This document shows, piece after piece, positions 18,082 to 25,782 of a DNA stretch of 57,545 nucleotides (the stretch's first letter is position 1; the number at the start of each line of letters is the position of its first letter). Source of the stretch: Candidatus Didemnitutus sp. (lineage in GTDB: Bacteria; Verrucomicrobiota; Verrucomicrobiia; Opitutales; Opitutaceae); the NCBI GenBank assembly GCA_023701285.1, contig JAMPXH010000011.1:1-57545 (forward strand), in the 5' to 3' direction. Under the pieces are notes generated by a model, which searched no databases, had not been told where the DNA came from, and worked only from the letters and a program-made list of their open reading frames with translations. Made by a program: the position numbers and the translations under genes.

Positions 18082-18804
18082 TCATTGGAGCAACGCGATG
18101 CGCGGTGCGGCCGCCACCGGCAGCGTGAAGACATGCGCGGTGCCCGTGGGCGTGGACGCGACTGAGGCAACCGCGGCAGCCGGCGCAGCGCGATCCGTGT
18201 AAACGGTCGGCTCCTCCGCCGCGAGCGGTTCGGTCTTCAAGGCGAAGAGCGCCGTGGTCGAGGCCGCCGGGAAATGCAACGGCGTAGCCTCCAGGCTGAA
18301 GCGCGGCGTGGCGGACCGCAGCGCAACATCGACGCCGACGCCGGCCTTGGCACGAGACGCGCGCCCCGCGGCGACCGCACGCTGCTGCTGTTGCGCCTCG
18401 ACGAGGTTGTGCACCCGTTCCGCGTAATTGTAGGTCACCGTCGGCACGCGGCCGTTGGTCACGGCCCCGAGACCGCTGTTCCACGCCATCGCGATGTTGA
18501 AGGGACTGGGATCGATCCCCGAATCGGTCAACCCGCGCTTGATCCACTCGTAGTGCTTGATCGCCACTTCGTCGGCATGCTCGCGAACGACAGCGAGGCT
18601 GAAGGGCTTGCGCGTGTGCATCCGCCACGTCTGCACCCGGAACTGGTAAGGCCCGAGCTCTCCCTTCGATCCGCGGCGCGTGTGGTTCGTGGGATTCTCC
18701 ACGAGATTGATCGCGCGCAAGGTGTCCGCGCGGTCGCCGGCGGCCGCAGGGAGCGCGGCACAGAGCACCAGGCAGAAGGCAAGAAAGTGGACGGATATCT
18801 TCAC
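18082..18804 (-). CDS. Secreted protein with lysozyme-like domain
   Basis: The protein is 240 aa if read from the GTG at 18804, which yields a textbook signal peptide (VKISVHFLAFCLVLCAALPAAAG). An in-frame ATG at 18864 would add a charged leader of 20 residues. The mature N-terminal half (about 25-145) has ENPTNHTRRGSKGELGPYQ, then AMAWNSGLGAV and YAERVHNLV. This order of a Glu after the first helix, a G-(E/P)xGPYQF turn and an A-WN-G segment resembles goose-type lysozyme or lytic transglycosylase folds. The C-terminal third is Ala/Pro/Thr-rich and looks disordered. A peptidoglycan role is an inference; catalytic activity is uncertain. It has its own terminator. Confidence 0.7.
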   Translation of the reverse strand: MKISVHFLAFCLVLCAALPAAAGDRADTLRAINLVENPTNHTRRGSKGELGPYQFRVQTWRMHTRKPFSLAVVREHADEVAIKHYEWIKRGLTDSGIDPSPFNIAMAWNSGLGAVTNGRVPTVTYNYAERVHNLVEAQQQQRAVAAGRASRAKAGVGVDVALRSATPRFSLEATPLHFPAASTTALFALKTEPLAAEEPTVYTDRAAPAAAVASVASTPTGTAHVFTLPVAAAPRIALLQ

Positions 18805-19043
18805 GGGAGCTTGGGCACAAAGTGTCCGAAAGCGCCCAAGACAAGCGGCTTTCTTGCCCCTCATTTTACAGGGCGCGCCGCTCTGTCCCTCTCTTTACAA
18901 GTGCCTGTGTAAGTCGCTCTTTTCCGGTCCGGGACGTGCGCCTTTTTTGCCTAATCCCGGACGTGAAATTTATTTTATTTTCGGCTGCCGGACGACCACC
19001 GCAGCCATACCGCCCGTCCGCGCTGTCGCCAACCGCACCCCGC

Positions 19044-19793
19044 TCACTCAGGGCACGCGTTCTTCATACACTGCTGGAGTGCCTGCAGCGAGTCATCGGT
19101 CACCGCGACATAGTGGTTCCGCTCATCGGACCAAGCCGCGCCGGCGAAGCCCTTGCGCTTGAAATACTGGGGCCGCTCGCGGACGGGCATCGTCGGGAAA
19201 TCGTCCCGGCGCGCGACGAAGAGGTGGTATTCCTTGCCGTCGCCGAAGCAGATCAGCGAGACCTGTTTGCCGCGGTAATCGATGCGCTTGCAACCCAGGC
19301 TGCGCAGCCGGTGAAAGCCTTCGGGGAGCACCGTGGGCAGCGGAGCCTTCTGTTGTTCCAACCACGCCCGCAGCTCCGCAATGTCGGCGCCATGCTCGCC
19401 GAGAAAAAAGCCCCCGGCCACGTAGTCGGCGGCAAAGGCGGTGATGTCCTCGCTCGCCGCGTTGGCGCGGGTGGTCCAGATGCCCGCGACGCCGAGCAAC
19501 AGCACGAGGCTCGCCGCCAGGCCCAACCACGCCGGAGCCCGCCACCACGGCGCAGGCAGCGGTGCCCCTGCCTTCGCTCCGGCGAGGATGGCTTCCCGCA
19601 GTTCGGGCGGCGGAGCGATCGCGGCCAACTTGTCCGCCACCGCCCGGTCAAAGGCCTGCTCGGCCGCGAACCACCGGGCCAGCTCCGGATCGCGCCGGGC
19701 CAGCGCCAACGCCTCGGCCAGCGCCTCATCGCCCGCGTCGGCGCCATGCGCGCGGTAGGCGCGCAGCACGAATTTCGCCTCTTCGTTCGTCAT
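19044..19793 (-). CDS. Membrane anti-sigma factor (inferred)
   Basis: This 249-aa single-pass protein has a cytoplasmic N-terminal part (1-82) rich in Ala/Glu, one helix (about 87-106, LGLAASLVLLLGVAGIW), and a periplasmic domain (about 110-249). The periplasmic part contains three cysteines, one being in ACPE at the C-terminus. The start codon overlaps the stop of the ECF sigma gene by 4 nt, the usual arrangement for a sigma/anti-sigma pair. I do not see the HxxxCxxC zinc motif of ZAS anti-sigma factors, so the assignment rests on topology and coupling. The periplasmic domain probably senses the signal. Confidence 0.75.
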   Translation of the reverse strand: MTNEEAKFVLRAYRAHGADAGDEALAEALALARRDPELARWFAAEQAFDRAVADKLAAIAPPPELREAILAGAKAGAPLPAPWWRAPAWLGLAASLVLLLGVAGIWTTRANAASEDITAFAADYVAGGFFLGEHGADIAELRAWLEQQKAPLPTVLPEGFHRLRSLGCKRIDYRGKQVSLICFGDGKEYHLFVARRDDFPTMPVRERPQYFKRKGFAGAAWSDERNHYVAVTDDSLQALQQCMKNACPE

Positions 19794-20338
19794 GAGATTT
19801 TCCTCCCGAGGTCGATCGGCACCACTTTGGCCGCCAACGCGGCGGAATCCCGCCGCCGCAGCGCGGCGCGGAGGTGAGCCTTGCCCCGCGAAAGGCGTGA
19901 CATGACGGTGCCGATCGGCACCTCCAGCGCGCCCGCGATTTCCTTGTAGGACAGCTCCTCCAGATAAAAAAGCGTCAGCGGCACGCGGTAGACTTCGTCG
20001 ACCTCCTGCAAGGCCTCCACCACCAGCCCCGCATCCATCCCGGTCACAAGATCCACCTCGGGCGCCGCCGGCTCGGCCTCTTCGACTGGCAGGTCTTCGA
20101 GCGCCTGCCATTGCCCCGCGCGACGGCGCCCGCGCAGAAACTCACGGTAGAGGGTCGTGAAAAGCCAGGACTTCGCCTTTTCCGTCTCGCGGAGCTGCTC
20201 ACCCTTGCGCGCCCAGATGAAGAAGGTCTGCTGCGTCAGGTCCGAGGCGTCCGCGGCGTTGCGCGCCAAGCTCAGCGCGAAGCGATAGAGCGGCGCGTAG
20301 TGGGCATCGACCAGTTGCGTGAACTTATCCGCGGACAT
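19790..20338 (-). CDS. ECF-family RNA polymerase sigma factor
   Basis: This 182-aa group 4 sigma factor has region 2 (about 8-75), with the core-binding and -10 recognition stretch YRFALSLARNAADASDLTQQ. Region 4 (about 115-170) has VYRVPLTLFYLEELSYKEIAGALEVPIGTVMSRLSRGK, a standard helix-turn-helix for the -35 element. Region 3 is absent, as expected. It is translationally coupled to the membrane protein downstream (ATGA overlap), which likely sequesters it. ECF genes of this type often autoregulate; I could not identify a target promoter in the 98-bp region shared with the divergent reductase gene. Confidence 0.94.
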   Translation of the reverse strand: MSADKFTQLVDAHYAPLYRFALSLARNAADASDLTQQTFFIWARKGEQLRETEKAKSWLFTTLYREFLRGRRRAGQWQALEDLPVEEAEPAAPEVDLVTGMDAGLVVEALQEVDEVYRVPLTLFYLEELSYKEIAGALEVPIGTVMSRLSRGKAHLRAALRRRDSAALAAKVVPIDLGRKIS

Positions 20339-20436
20339 GGACCAAGTGGGAGGCGGGCCAGCGTGATTTATTCCCGGCTGGTTGCAAACCGTGTCGCCTC
20401 GCTTGCGCCGGGCCGGAGGCTCGCTTTGCTGCGGGC

Positions 20437-20934
20437 ATGTCGCACGTCGTCCAAGCCATCGCCGCCACGTCCAAGCCCGAATTCTACGCCGCCTTCAACC
20501 GCCAGCTTGAGGCGGTGCTGCATGGCGAGCGCGATTGGACGGCCAATCTGGCGCAGACGTCGGCCCTGCTGATGCAGACGCTGCCCGATTTGAACTGGGC
20601 CGGGTTCTACCTCCTGAAAGACGGCGAGCTCGTGCTCGGGCCCTTCCAAGGCAAGGTCGCCTGCGTGCGCATCGCCCTCGGCCGAGGCGTGTGCGGCACC
20701 GCCGCCGCCCGCCGTGCGAGCGTGGTCGTGCCGGACGTCCACACCTTCCCCGGACACATCGCCTGCGACAGCGCCTCGAATTCCGAGGTGGTCGTGCCGC
20801 TCCTGCATCAGGGCCGGCTCCACGGCGTGCTCGATCTCGACAGCCCCAGGCCCGGGCGCTTCACCGACGAGGATGCGCGCGGCTTGGAGCAGACCGTGGC
20901 GATCCTGATGCAGGCCTCAACCCTGCCCGCCTGA
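20437..20934 (+). CDS. msrC: Free methionine-R-sulfoxide reductase (GAF type)
   Basis: This 165-aa cytoplasmic GAF-domain enzyme reduces free L-methionine-(R)-sulfoxide. The three conserved cysteines Cys76, Cys86 and Cys110 (in GKVACVRIALGRGVCG and FPGHIACD) have the same spacing as the functional cysteines of the E. coli enzyme (84/94/118). Other family motifs are WAGFYL and a terminal SEVVVPL...LHGVLDLDSP. It is divergent from the ECF sigma gene, so an oxidative-stress link between the two is possible but not shown. A strong hairpin follows the stop. Confidence 0.93.
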   Translation: MSHVVQAIAATSKPEFYAAFNRQLEAVLHGERDWTANLAQTSALLMQTLPDLNWAGFYLLKDGELVLGPFQGKVACVRIALGRGVCGTAAARRASVVVPDVHTFPGHIACDSASNSEVVVPLLHQGRLHGVLDLDSPRPGRFTDEDARGLEQTVAILMQASTLPA

Positions 20935-20970
20935 GCGGCCGGCCGATCGGCGTCGAGGCCCGAAAACACG

Positions 20971-21002
20971 AAGCCCGCCAACCTTTTCAGATTGGCGGGC
21001 TT
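20971..21002. terminator. Bidirectional hairpin between msrC and tRNA-Phe
   Basis: An 11-bp perfect stem AAGCCCGCCAA / TTGGCGGGCTT surrounds a 10-base loop. It lies 36 bp after the msrC stop and 5 bp from the 3' end of the minus-strand tRNA gene, so it can serve convergent transcripts. The T-tract is weak on both sides, but the stem is very stable. Confidence 0.7.
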
Positions 21003-21007
21003 GAAAG

Positions 21008-21083
<76 letters not shown>

Positions 21084-21197
21084 ACAAAAAACGAGCGGCC
21101 AGTAAAAAGGCGCGCAAAAGGGCGCGTCAACGGGAATTTGGATTTTTTACCGCCACCGCCGAGTGGGCCGAATCCCCCATGAAGACGTGGAGCGAGC

Positions 21198-22277
21198 TCA
21201 GACCAGCGTCTCGCGGTCGCGGCTGCGCAGGTAGATGGTCTTGTTGTCGAGATCGTGCACGGCTTGGATGTAGCGGATGGTGCGGCTGCGGGCGCGCATG
21301 AGGATCGAGTAGGTCGTCGCGTGGCGGCCCACGACCTTCACTCCGGGCAACAACCAACTGGAGGTGATACCGGTGGCGCAGAAGATGGCGCCCTTGCCGG
21401 TGACGAGGTCCGCGGCGTGGAAGATCTTCTTGAGCTGCTTGGCCGCCGGGTCCTTGGCGATGCGGGCGCGCTCCTCGTCGTCCCGCACCCACATGCGGAG
21501 TTGCTGGTCGCCGCCGAGCGCGCGCAGGGCCGCGGCCGTGAGCACGCCTTCGGGCGAGCCGCCGATGCCCATGTAGAGATCGACGCCGCTGTCGGGCAAC
21601 GAGGGCGCGATGGCGGCGGTGACGTCGCCGTCGGCGATGAGCCGCAGGGCCGCGCCCACTTTGCGCACGCTGCGGATGATCTTTTCGTGTCGCGGTCGGT
21701 CGAGCACGACGACGACGACCTCGCGCACGTTCTTGCCGCGGATCTTCGCGGTGCGGCGGACGATCTCCTCGACCGGCGTGTCGAGGTCGAAGCGGAGGCG
21801 CCGGTCCTTGCGCATGGCCTCGGCAACCGTGGGACCGTAGGCGAGTTTCTCCGAGTAGAAGGTCGGGATGTTGAGCATCGCGGCGCCCTTCTCCGGCGCG
21901 AGCACGCCGGCCATGACGGAGATGGAGTTGGGCATGCCCTTGGAAATATTCGTCGTGCCGTCGATGGGATCGAGGGCGATGTTGAACTTCGGCGAGCCGG
22001 GTTTGCCGGTGCCGAGCATGTCGCCGAGGAAGATGCCGGGGGCGTCGTCCTTGATGCCTTCGCCGATCACGACCTCGCCGCGCATGTCGATGCGGTCGAA
22101 GGTGCCGTTGATGGCGTCGCACGCGGCGGCGTCGGCTCCTTCCTTGTCGCCGCGGCCGATCCAGTGGACGGCGTTGAGGGCGGCGTTCTCCGTGGCGCGC
22201 ACGAATTCGAACTCGAGACTGCGCTCAGGGTCACTTTCGGTGAGACTCAGGCGGGGGACAACGGGGGATTTGGCCAT
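21198..22277 (-). CDS. glpX: Fructose-1,6-bisphosphatase class II
   Basis: This 359-aa cytoplasmic enzyme dephosphorylates fructose-1,6-bisphosphate in gluconeogenesis. GlpX-family motifs are visible: GRGDKEGADAAACDA (41-55), the metal site EGIKDDAPGIF with the acidic cluster at 73-78, and the Li-sensitive phosphatase signature LDPIDGTTN (102-110). GIGGSPEGVLTAAAL and CATGIT follow. The ATG at 22277 gives the normal length; the frame remains open upstream but without family similarity. No operon partner is apparent. The gap to the tRNA gene (115 bp) has no clear hairpin. Confidence 0.95.
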   Translation of the reverse strand: MAKSPVVPRLSLTESDPERSLEFEFVRATENAALNAVHWIGRGDKEGADAAACDAINGTFDRIDMRGEVVIGEGIKDDAPGIFLGDMLGTGKPGSPKFNIALDPIDGTTNISKGMPNSISVMAGVLAPEKGAAMLNIPTFYSEKLAYGPTVAEAMRKDRRLRFDLDTPVEEIVRRTAKIRGKNVREVVVVVLDRPRHEKIIRSVRKVGAALRLIADGDVTAAIAPSLPDSGVDLYMGIGGSPEGVLTAAALRALGGDQQLRMWVRDDEERARIAKDPAAKQLKKIFHAADLVTGKGAIFCATGITSSWLLPGVKVVGRHATTYSILMRARSRTIRYIQAVHDLDNKTIYLRSRDRETLV

Positions 22278-22436
22278 GGGGTGATGGTGCTGGGCGAAGC
22301 AAAGCGGCGCGCCCCACCCTTCGGCAACCCACCGGCGAAGGTGCCGAACGACTATTAGTTTAGCGGCAGGCACGGACAGCGCACGGACTGACAAAGAGAT
22401 TGAGCCATTCGGCCCGGTGCCCATCTTGACAGACCT

Positions 22437-23024
22437 GTGAGCCACATCGCCGCCGCCCTGGCCAAGAGCAAAGGCAAAGCCGTCAACGCCCCCAAGGATA
22501 CGGAGCTCGTTCCGGCCGCGCCGGCCCCTATTTCATATGTGCCTCCTCCGGCCACCGGGCCGATCGACCCTCCGCGCCGCTCGCGAGGGCTGATCGCCGG
22601 GGCGGCCTTGGCTGTGATGCTGCTGGGCGCTGCGGCTTACCTTTTCTGGCCGACGGGAAAACCCGTGGAGCCGCAACCCGCCGCGCCGGCCGCAGCCGCG
22701 TCGAGCGTGGCTGCCGCAGAAGTCGGGCCAGCGGAGGCGCCGCGTCCGGAAATCTCGCAGGTGGCCGGCGCTCCGACTCCGGACGAAGCGGGCAGCCGCG
22801 CCCTGCCGGCGGCGCCGGAGGTCGACATGACGGTCGTTTTCGAAACGGTGCGTGCGTTCTCCATCTCGGCCGTGATGGAAGGGCCGGACGGACGGGCGAT
22901 GATCGACGGCAAACTGCGTCACGTCGGCGACGAGGTCGCGCCCGGGATCTGGTTGCACGGGATCGGCGAAGGCCGGGTCTTGTTCCGCGACGAAGCGGGC
23001 CAGACTTATCCCCGCCGCTTCTGA
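22437..23024 (+). CDS. GspB-like single-pass membrane protein
   Basis: This 195-aa protein starts at GTG 22437; there is no suitable downstream ATG before the membrane helix. A short cytoplasmic part (1-47, MSHIAAALAKSKGKAV...) leads to one helix (about 50-70) and an Ala/Pro-rich linker. A C-terminal domain (about 130-195) contains AVMEGPDGRAMIDGKLRHVG...GIWLHGIGEGRVLFRD. This layout resembles the type II secretion protein GspB, whose C-terminal domain has a similar 'MING..L.vGD.v..g..v..I..d.v.l' pattern. No other secretion genes are in the window, so the role is inferred only from architecture. Confidence 0.6.
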   Translation: MSHIAAALAKSKGKAVNAPKDTELVPAAPAPISYVPPPATGPIDPPRRSRGLIAGAALAVMLLGAAAYLFWPTGKPVEPQPAAPAAAASSVAAAEVGPAEAPRPEISQVAGAPTPDEAGSRALPAAPEVDMTVVFETVRAFSISAVMEGPDGRAMIDGKLRHVGDEVAPGIWLHGIGEGRVLFRDEAGQTYPRRF

Positions 23025-23051
23025 GCGCAGCAGCGGCGCCACGCGGCGGGC

Positions 23052-23984
23052 TCAGGTAGGCAGGCGCCCGAGCACGGAATTGCGTGCCAGCTCGGCGAGC
23101 ATGCGCTCGCTGTCGGCGACGTTGGCCTCGGTCTCGTCCGGGTTGACGAAAGGCCCGATGGCGCTGCGCAGGGACTCGAGCACACGCATGACGTAACCAT
23201 GCAAGGCCTCGGATTGGCTGGCATCGGCCAGCTGGGCCTGCGCGTAGAGCTGCGGGAGCGTCTCGTCGGAGAGTTTCTTCGCGTCAGCGGAGATCTCGTC
23301 GAACTGCACCTGCGCCTCCGCCAGCGGCAGGTTGCTGATCATCGCCACCCACTGGGAAAAGTTCACGGCGCGCAGCTTGGGCAACGCGGTCGCCGGGAGG
23401 CTCGCCTGCGCGAGCAGGGATTGCTGCACGTCGACGATGTCGTTCGCGAAGGTGACCTCGTCTTCGACTTGCCGCCCGGCTTGGATCGCGAGCAGGAAGG
23501 CTTGGAGAGTCGATTGCGAATAGTTCTGGCGTTCCCAGTGATAGCCGGAGGTGGCCATGTTGCGCGCGTTGCCCAAGGCCTGGGTGAAGCCGTAGAGCTT
23601 CTCGGCGAAGCGCTGCAGGCAGCGGTCCCAATCGGCCCGGCGCTCGCGGATCGCGAGGGCGCGGAGGTAATCGGGGTGATGCTCGCGGCAATGGTCCTCG
23701 GCCGCCTCGAGCACCAATCGGCGGATGTGGGGCTCCACCCGATCGAGCTGGGCGATGCCGGTGCGGAGCAGGGTCAGGACCTCCTCGAATTCGGCTCCTT
23801 CCGCGGTGTGCGCGGCTTTGGCCGCCGCGGAGGCAAAAAGGCCGGGCTTCCGGGCGCGCCATGCCTGCAGCCGGCTTTCGTGTTCGGCCAAGACCGGAGC
23901 GATCGCCTCGCGGCCGAGGTGCAAGTGCGCTTCGCGCACCAGCAAGTCGCGGATGCGGCCCGGCATCATGAGCGAAAGACCCAT
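23052..23984 (-). CDS. Conserved-looking helical protein of unknown function
   Basis: This 310-aa protein has no signal peptide or membrane helix. The whole sequence reads as amphipathic alpha-helices rich in Ala, Leu, Arg, Glu and Gln. Recognisable but unassigned patches are RRADWDRCLQRFAEKLYGF, GNARNMATSGYHWERQNYS and FSQWVAMISNLPLAEAQV. I do not recognise the family. The ATG at 23984 (MGLSLMMPGRIRDLLV) is chosen since upstream codons look non-coding; an ATG 15 or 18 bp further in is possible. The 3' end converges on the GspB-like gene 27 bp away. It is separated from fabF by a 164-bp gap containing a perfect inverted repeat. Confidence 0.7.
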   Translation of the reverse strand: MGLSLMMPGRIRDLLVREAHLHLGREAIAPVLAEHESRLQAWRARKPGLFASAAAKAAHTAEGAEFEEVLTLLRTGIAQLDRVEPHIRRLVLEAAEDHCREHHPDYLRALAIRERRADWDRCLQRFAEKLYGFTQALGNARNMATSGYHWERQNYSQSTLQAFLLAIQAGRQVEDEVTFANDIVDVQQSLLAQASLPATALPKLRAVNFSQWVAMISNLPLAEAQVQFDEISADAKKLSDETLPQLYAQAQLADASQSEALHGYVMRVLESLRSAIGPFVNPDETEANVADSERMLAELARNSVLGRLPT

Positions 23985-24085
23985 GCGGCTGGGACAAAAT
24001 CTGCAATCGGCATCACCGGCCGATACGCCTGCGTCGCAACGGTTTTCCTGTCCGACTGGGCTTCGGCCGGGTGATGCGGGCACCT

Positions 24086-24111
24086 TTTCATGGGGAATGA
24101 ACCCCATGAAA
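24086..24111. promoter_or_regulatory. Perfect 10-bp inverted repeat TTTCATGGGG-N6-CCCCATGAAA
   Basis: It lies between the end of fabF and the start of the unknown helical protein, both on the minus strand, about 102 bp upstream of the latter's ATG. No T-tract follows on either strand, so an operator or an RNA structure is as likely as a terminator of fabF. Confidence 0.4.
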
Positions 24112-24148
24112 TGCAGGAGCCAACCAGCCCAGGCAAGCCGCGAACGGC

Positions 24149-25399
24149 TTAGAGCTTACGGAAGACGAGCGCGGCGTTCTGGCCGCCGAAGCCGAGGTTG
24201 TCGCTCAGGACCGTGCGAACGTTCGCGCTGCGCTTCACGTTGGGCACATAGTCGAGGTCGCACTCGGGGTCGGGCGTTTCCAGATTGATGGTGGGCGCGA
24301 TCTCGCCGGTCTGGATGGTCTTCACGCTCACCACCGCTTCGACGCCGCCAGCGGCGCCGAGCAAGTGGCCGGTCATGGACTTCGTGGAGCTGATGGCGAC
24401 CTTGCGGGCGTGCTCGCCGAAGACCTTCTTGATGGCGAGGGTCTCGAACTTGTCGTTGTAGGGTGTCGAGGTGCCGTGGGCGTTGATGTAGTCGATCTCG
24501 TCGGGACGGACGCGGGCGTCGTTGAGCGCGCGACTCATGGCGAGGGAGAGGCCTTTGCCTTCCGGATCGGGGGAAGTGATGTGGTAGGCGTCGCAGGTGG
24601 CGGCGTAGCCGGAGAGTTCGCAGTAGATGCGGGCCCCGCGCGCGAGGGCGTGCTCGAGGCTTTCGAGCACGAGGATGCCGGCGCCTTCGGCCATGACGAA
24701 GCCGTCGCGGTTGGCGTCGAAGGGACGGCTGGATTTCTGCGGGTTCTCGTTGTTGGTGCTCATGGCCTTCATCGAGCAGAAGCCCGCATAGGCCAGGGGC
24801 GTGATGGCGGCCTCGGCGCCGCCGCAGACCATGACATCCGCCTCGCCGCCGCGGATCATGCGCAGGGACTCGCCGATGGCGTGGGTGGCGGTGGCGCAGG
24901 CGCTGACGACGCCGAAATTCGGACCGCGCGCGCCCAGATCGATGGCCACGAGGCCGCCGACCATGTTGCTGATGAGCGCGGGAATCATGAACGGGGAGAC
25001 CTTGCGCGGACCTTTTTCGATCAGGTTCTTGTGCTGGGTCTCGATCGTCCACATGCCGCCGATGCCGGAGCCGATGAGCACGCCGACGCGGTCGGCATCC
25101 TCCTTGGTCATGTCGAGCTTGGCGTCCGCCACGGCCTGGCGGGCGGCGCAGAAGCCGAAGTGCGTGTAACGATCGTTCCGGCGCGCCTCCTTCGGGTCCA
25201 TGTGCTGGTTGACGTCCCAGTTGCGGACCTCGGCGCCGATCTGGCAGGTGTGGTCTTTCGCATCGAACAGCGTGACGCGGTCGATGCCGCATTTGCCGGC
25301 GAGGAGATTGGCCCAGAATTCGTCGACGTTATGGCCGAGGGCCGAGATGGCGCCCAGACCGGTGACAACGACGCGTTTGTGCGGAGAGACGGATTCCAT
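24149..25399 (-). CDS. fabF: 3-oxoacyl-[acyl-carrier-protein] synthase II
   Basis: This 416-aa condensing enzyme elongates fatty acids by adding malonyl-ACP to acyl-ACP. The catalytic triad is intact: Cys168 in VVSACATATHA, His308 in NAHGTSTPYND and His345 in STKSMTGHLLGAAG, with Lys340. The N-terminal VVVTGLGAISALG is typical. Length matches FabF. It follows fabG and acpP on the same strand, but a strong intrinsic terminator lies between acpP and fabF, so its expression must depend on read-through or its own promoter. Confidence 0.97.
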   Translation of the reverse strand: MESVSPHKRVVVTGLGAISALGHNVDEFWANLLAGKCGIDRVTLFDAKDHTCQIGAEVRNWDVNQHMDPKEARRNDRYTHFGFCAARQAVADAKLDMTKEDADRVGVLIGSGIGGMWTIETQHKNLIEKGPRKVSPFMIPALISNMVGGLVAIDLGARGPNFGVVSACATATHAIGESLRMIRGGEADVMVCGGAEAAITPLAYAGFCSMKAMSTNNENPQKSSRPFDANRDGFVMAEGAGILVLESLEHALARGARIYCELSGYAATCDAYHITSPDPEGKGLSLAMSRALNDARVRPDEIDYINAHGTSTPYNDKFETLAIKKVFGEHARKVAISSTKSMTGHLLGAAGGVEAVVSVKTIQTGEIAPTINLETPDPECDLDYVPNVKRSANVRTVLSDNLGFGGQNAALVFRKL

Positions 25400-25410
25400 T
25401 CAGCGCAGGA

Positions 25411-25467
25411 GAGTGAAAAGAAAAAGGCGTTCTACCAGTCCGGAATTGCCGGTCGGTAGAACGCCTT
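25411..25467 (-). terminator. Strong terminator or attenuator between acpP and fabF
   Basis: Minus-strand hairpin AAGGCGTTCTACC / GGTAGAACGCCTT (13 perfect base pairs, 25467-25455 with 25436-25424) is followed by TTTTTCTTTTC. It begins 14 bp after the acpP stop and ends just before fabF. It probably keeps acpP mRNA in excess over fabF. Confidence 0.9.
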
Positions 25468-25480
25468 GGAAAAGAGAAAC

Positions 25481-25744
25481 TTATTTAGCGCCAGCCTTCT
25501 GCTCGATGTAGGCGATCACATCGCCGACGGTCTGGAGCTTCTCGGCATCGGCCTCGGGAATCTCGCCCTTGATCTCGTTCTTGAACTCCTCTTCGAAGGC
25601 CATGATGAGCTCGACGGTGTCGAGGGAGTCGGCGCCCAGATCGTCGAGGAAGGAGGCCTCGCGGGTGATTTGCTCCTCGTTAACATTCAGCTGGTTAACG
25701 ATGATCTGCTTGACGCGTTGTTCGATGGTTTTCTGGTCGGCCAT
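25481..25744 (-). CDS. acpP: Acyl carrier protein
   Basis: This 87-aa acidic helical protein carries acyl chains on 4'-phosphopantetheine. The attachment site is Ser40 in [14 protein letters not shown], a perfect match to the family signature. The C-terminal helix ends [11 protein letters not shown]. The ATG at 25744 is used; the frame extends 14 codons further but the family start is here. It lies 38 bp downstream of fabG and upstream of fabF, the standard fab cluster order. A strong terminator follows directly, consistent with the high ACP demand of the cell. Confidence 0.98.
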   Translation of the reverse strand: MADQKTIEQRVKQIIVNQLNVNEEQITREASFLDDLGADSLDTVELIMAFEEEFKNEIKGEIPEADAEKLQTVGDVIAYIEQKAGAK

Positions 25745-25782
25745 GTGAATGAGGGTGTGTGAAAAGTGAGTGTGTCTTGGCA

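Noticed and set aside
18920-18970. Inverted pair TCCGGGA...TCCCGGA with a T-run in the loop
   Set aside because: The T-run is inside the loop and not after the stem, so it is not a terminator, and the 7-bp match over 20 bases is weak in GC-rich DNA.
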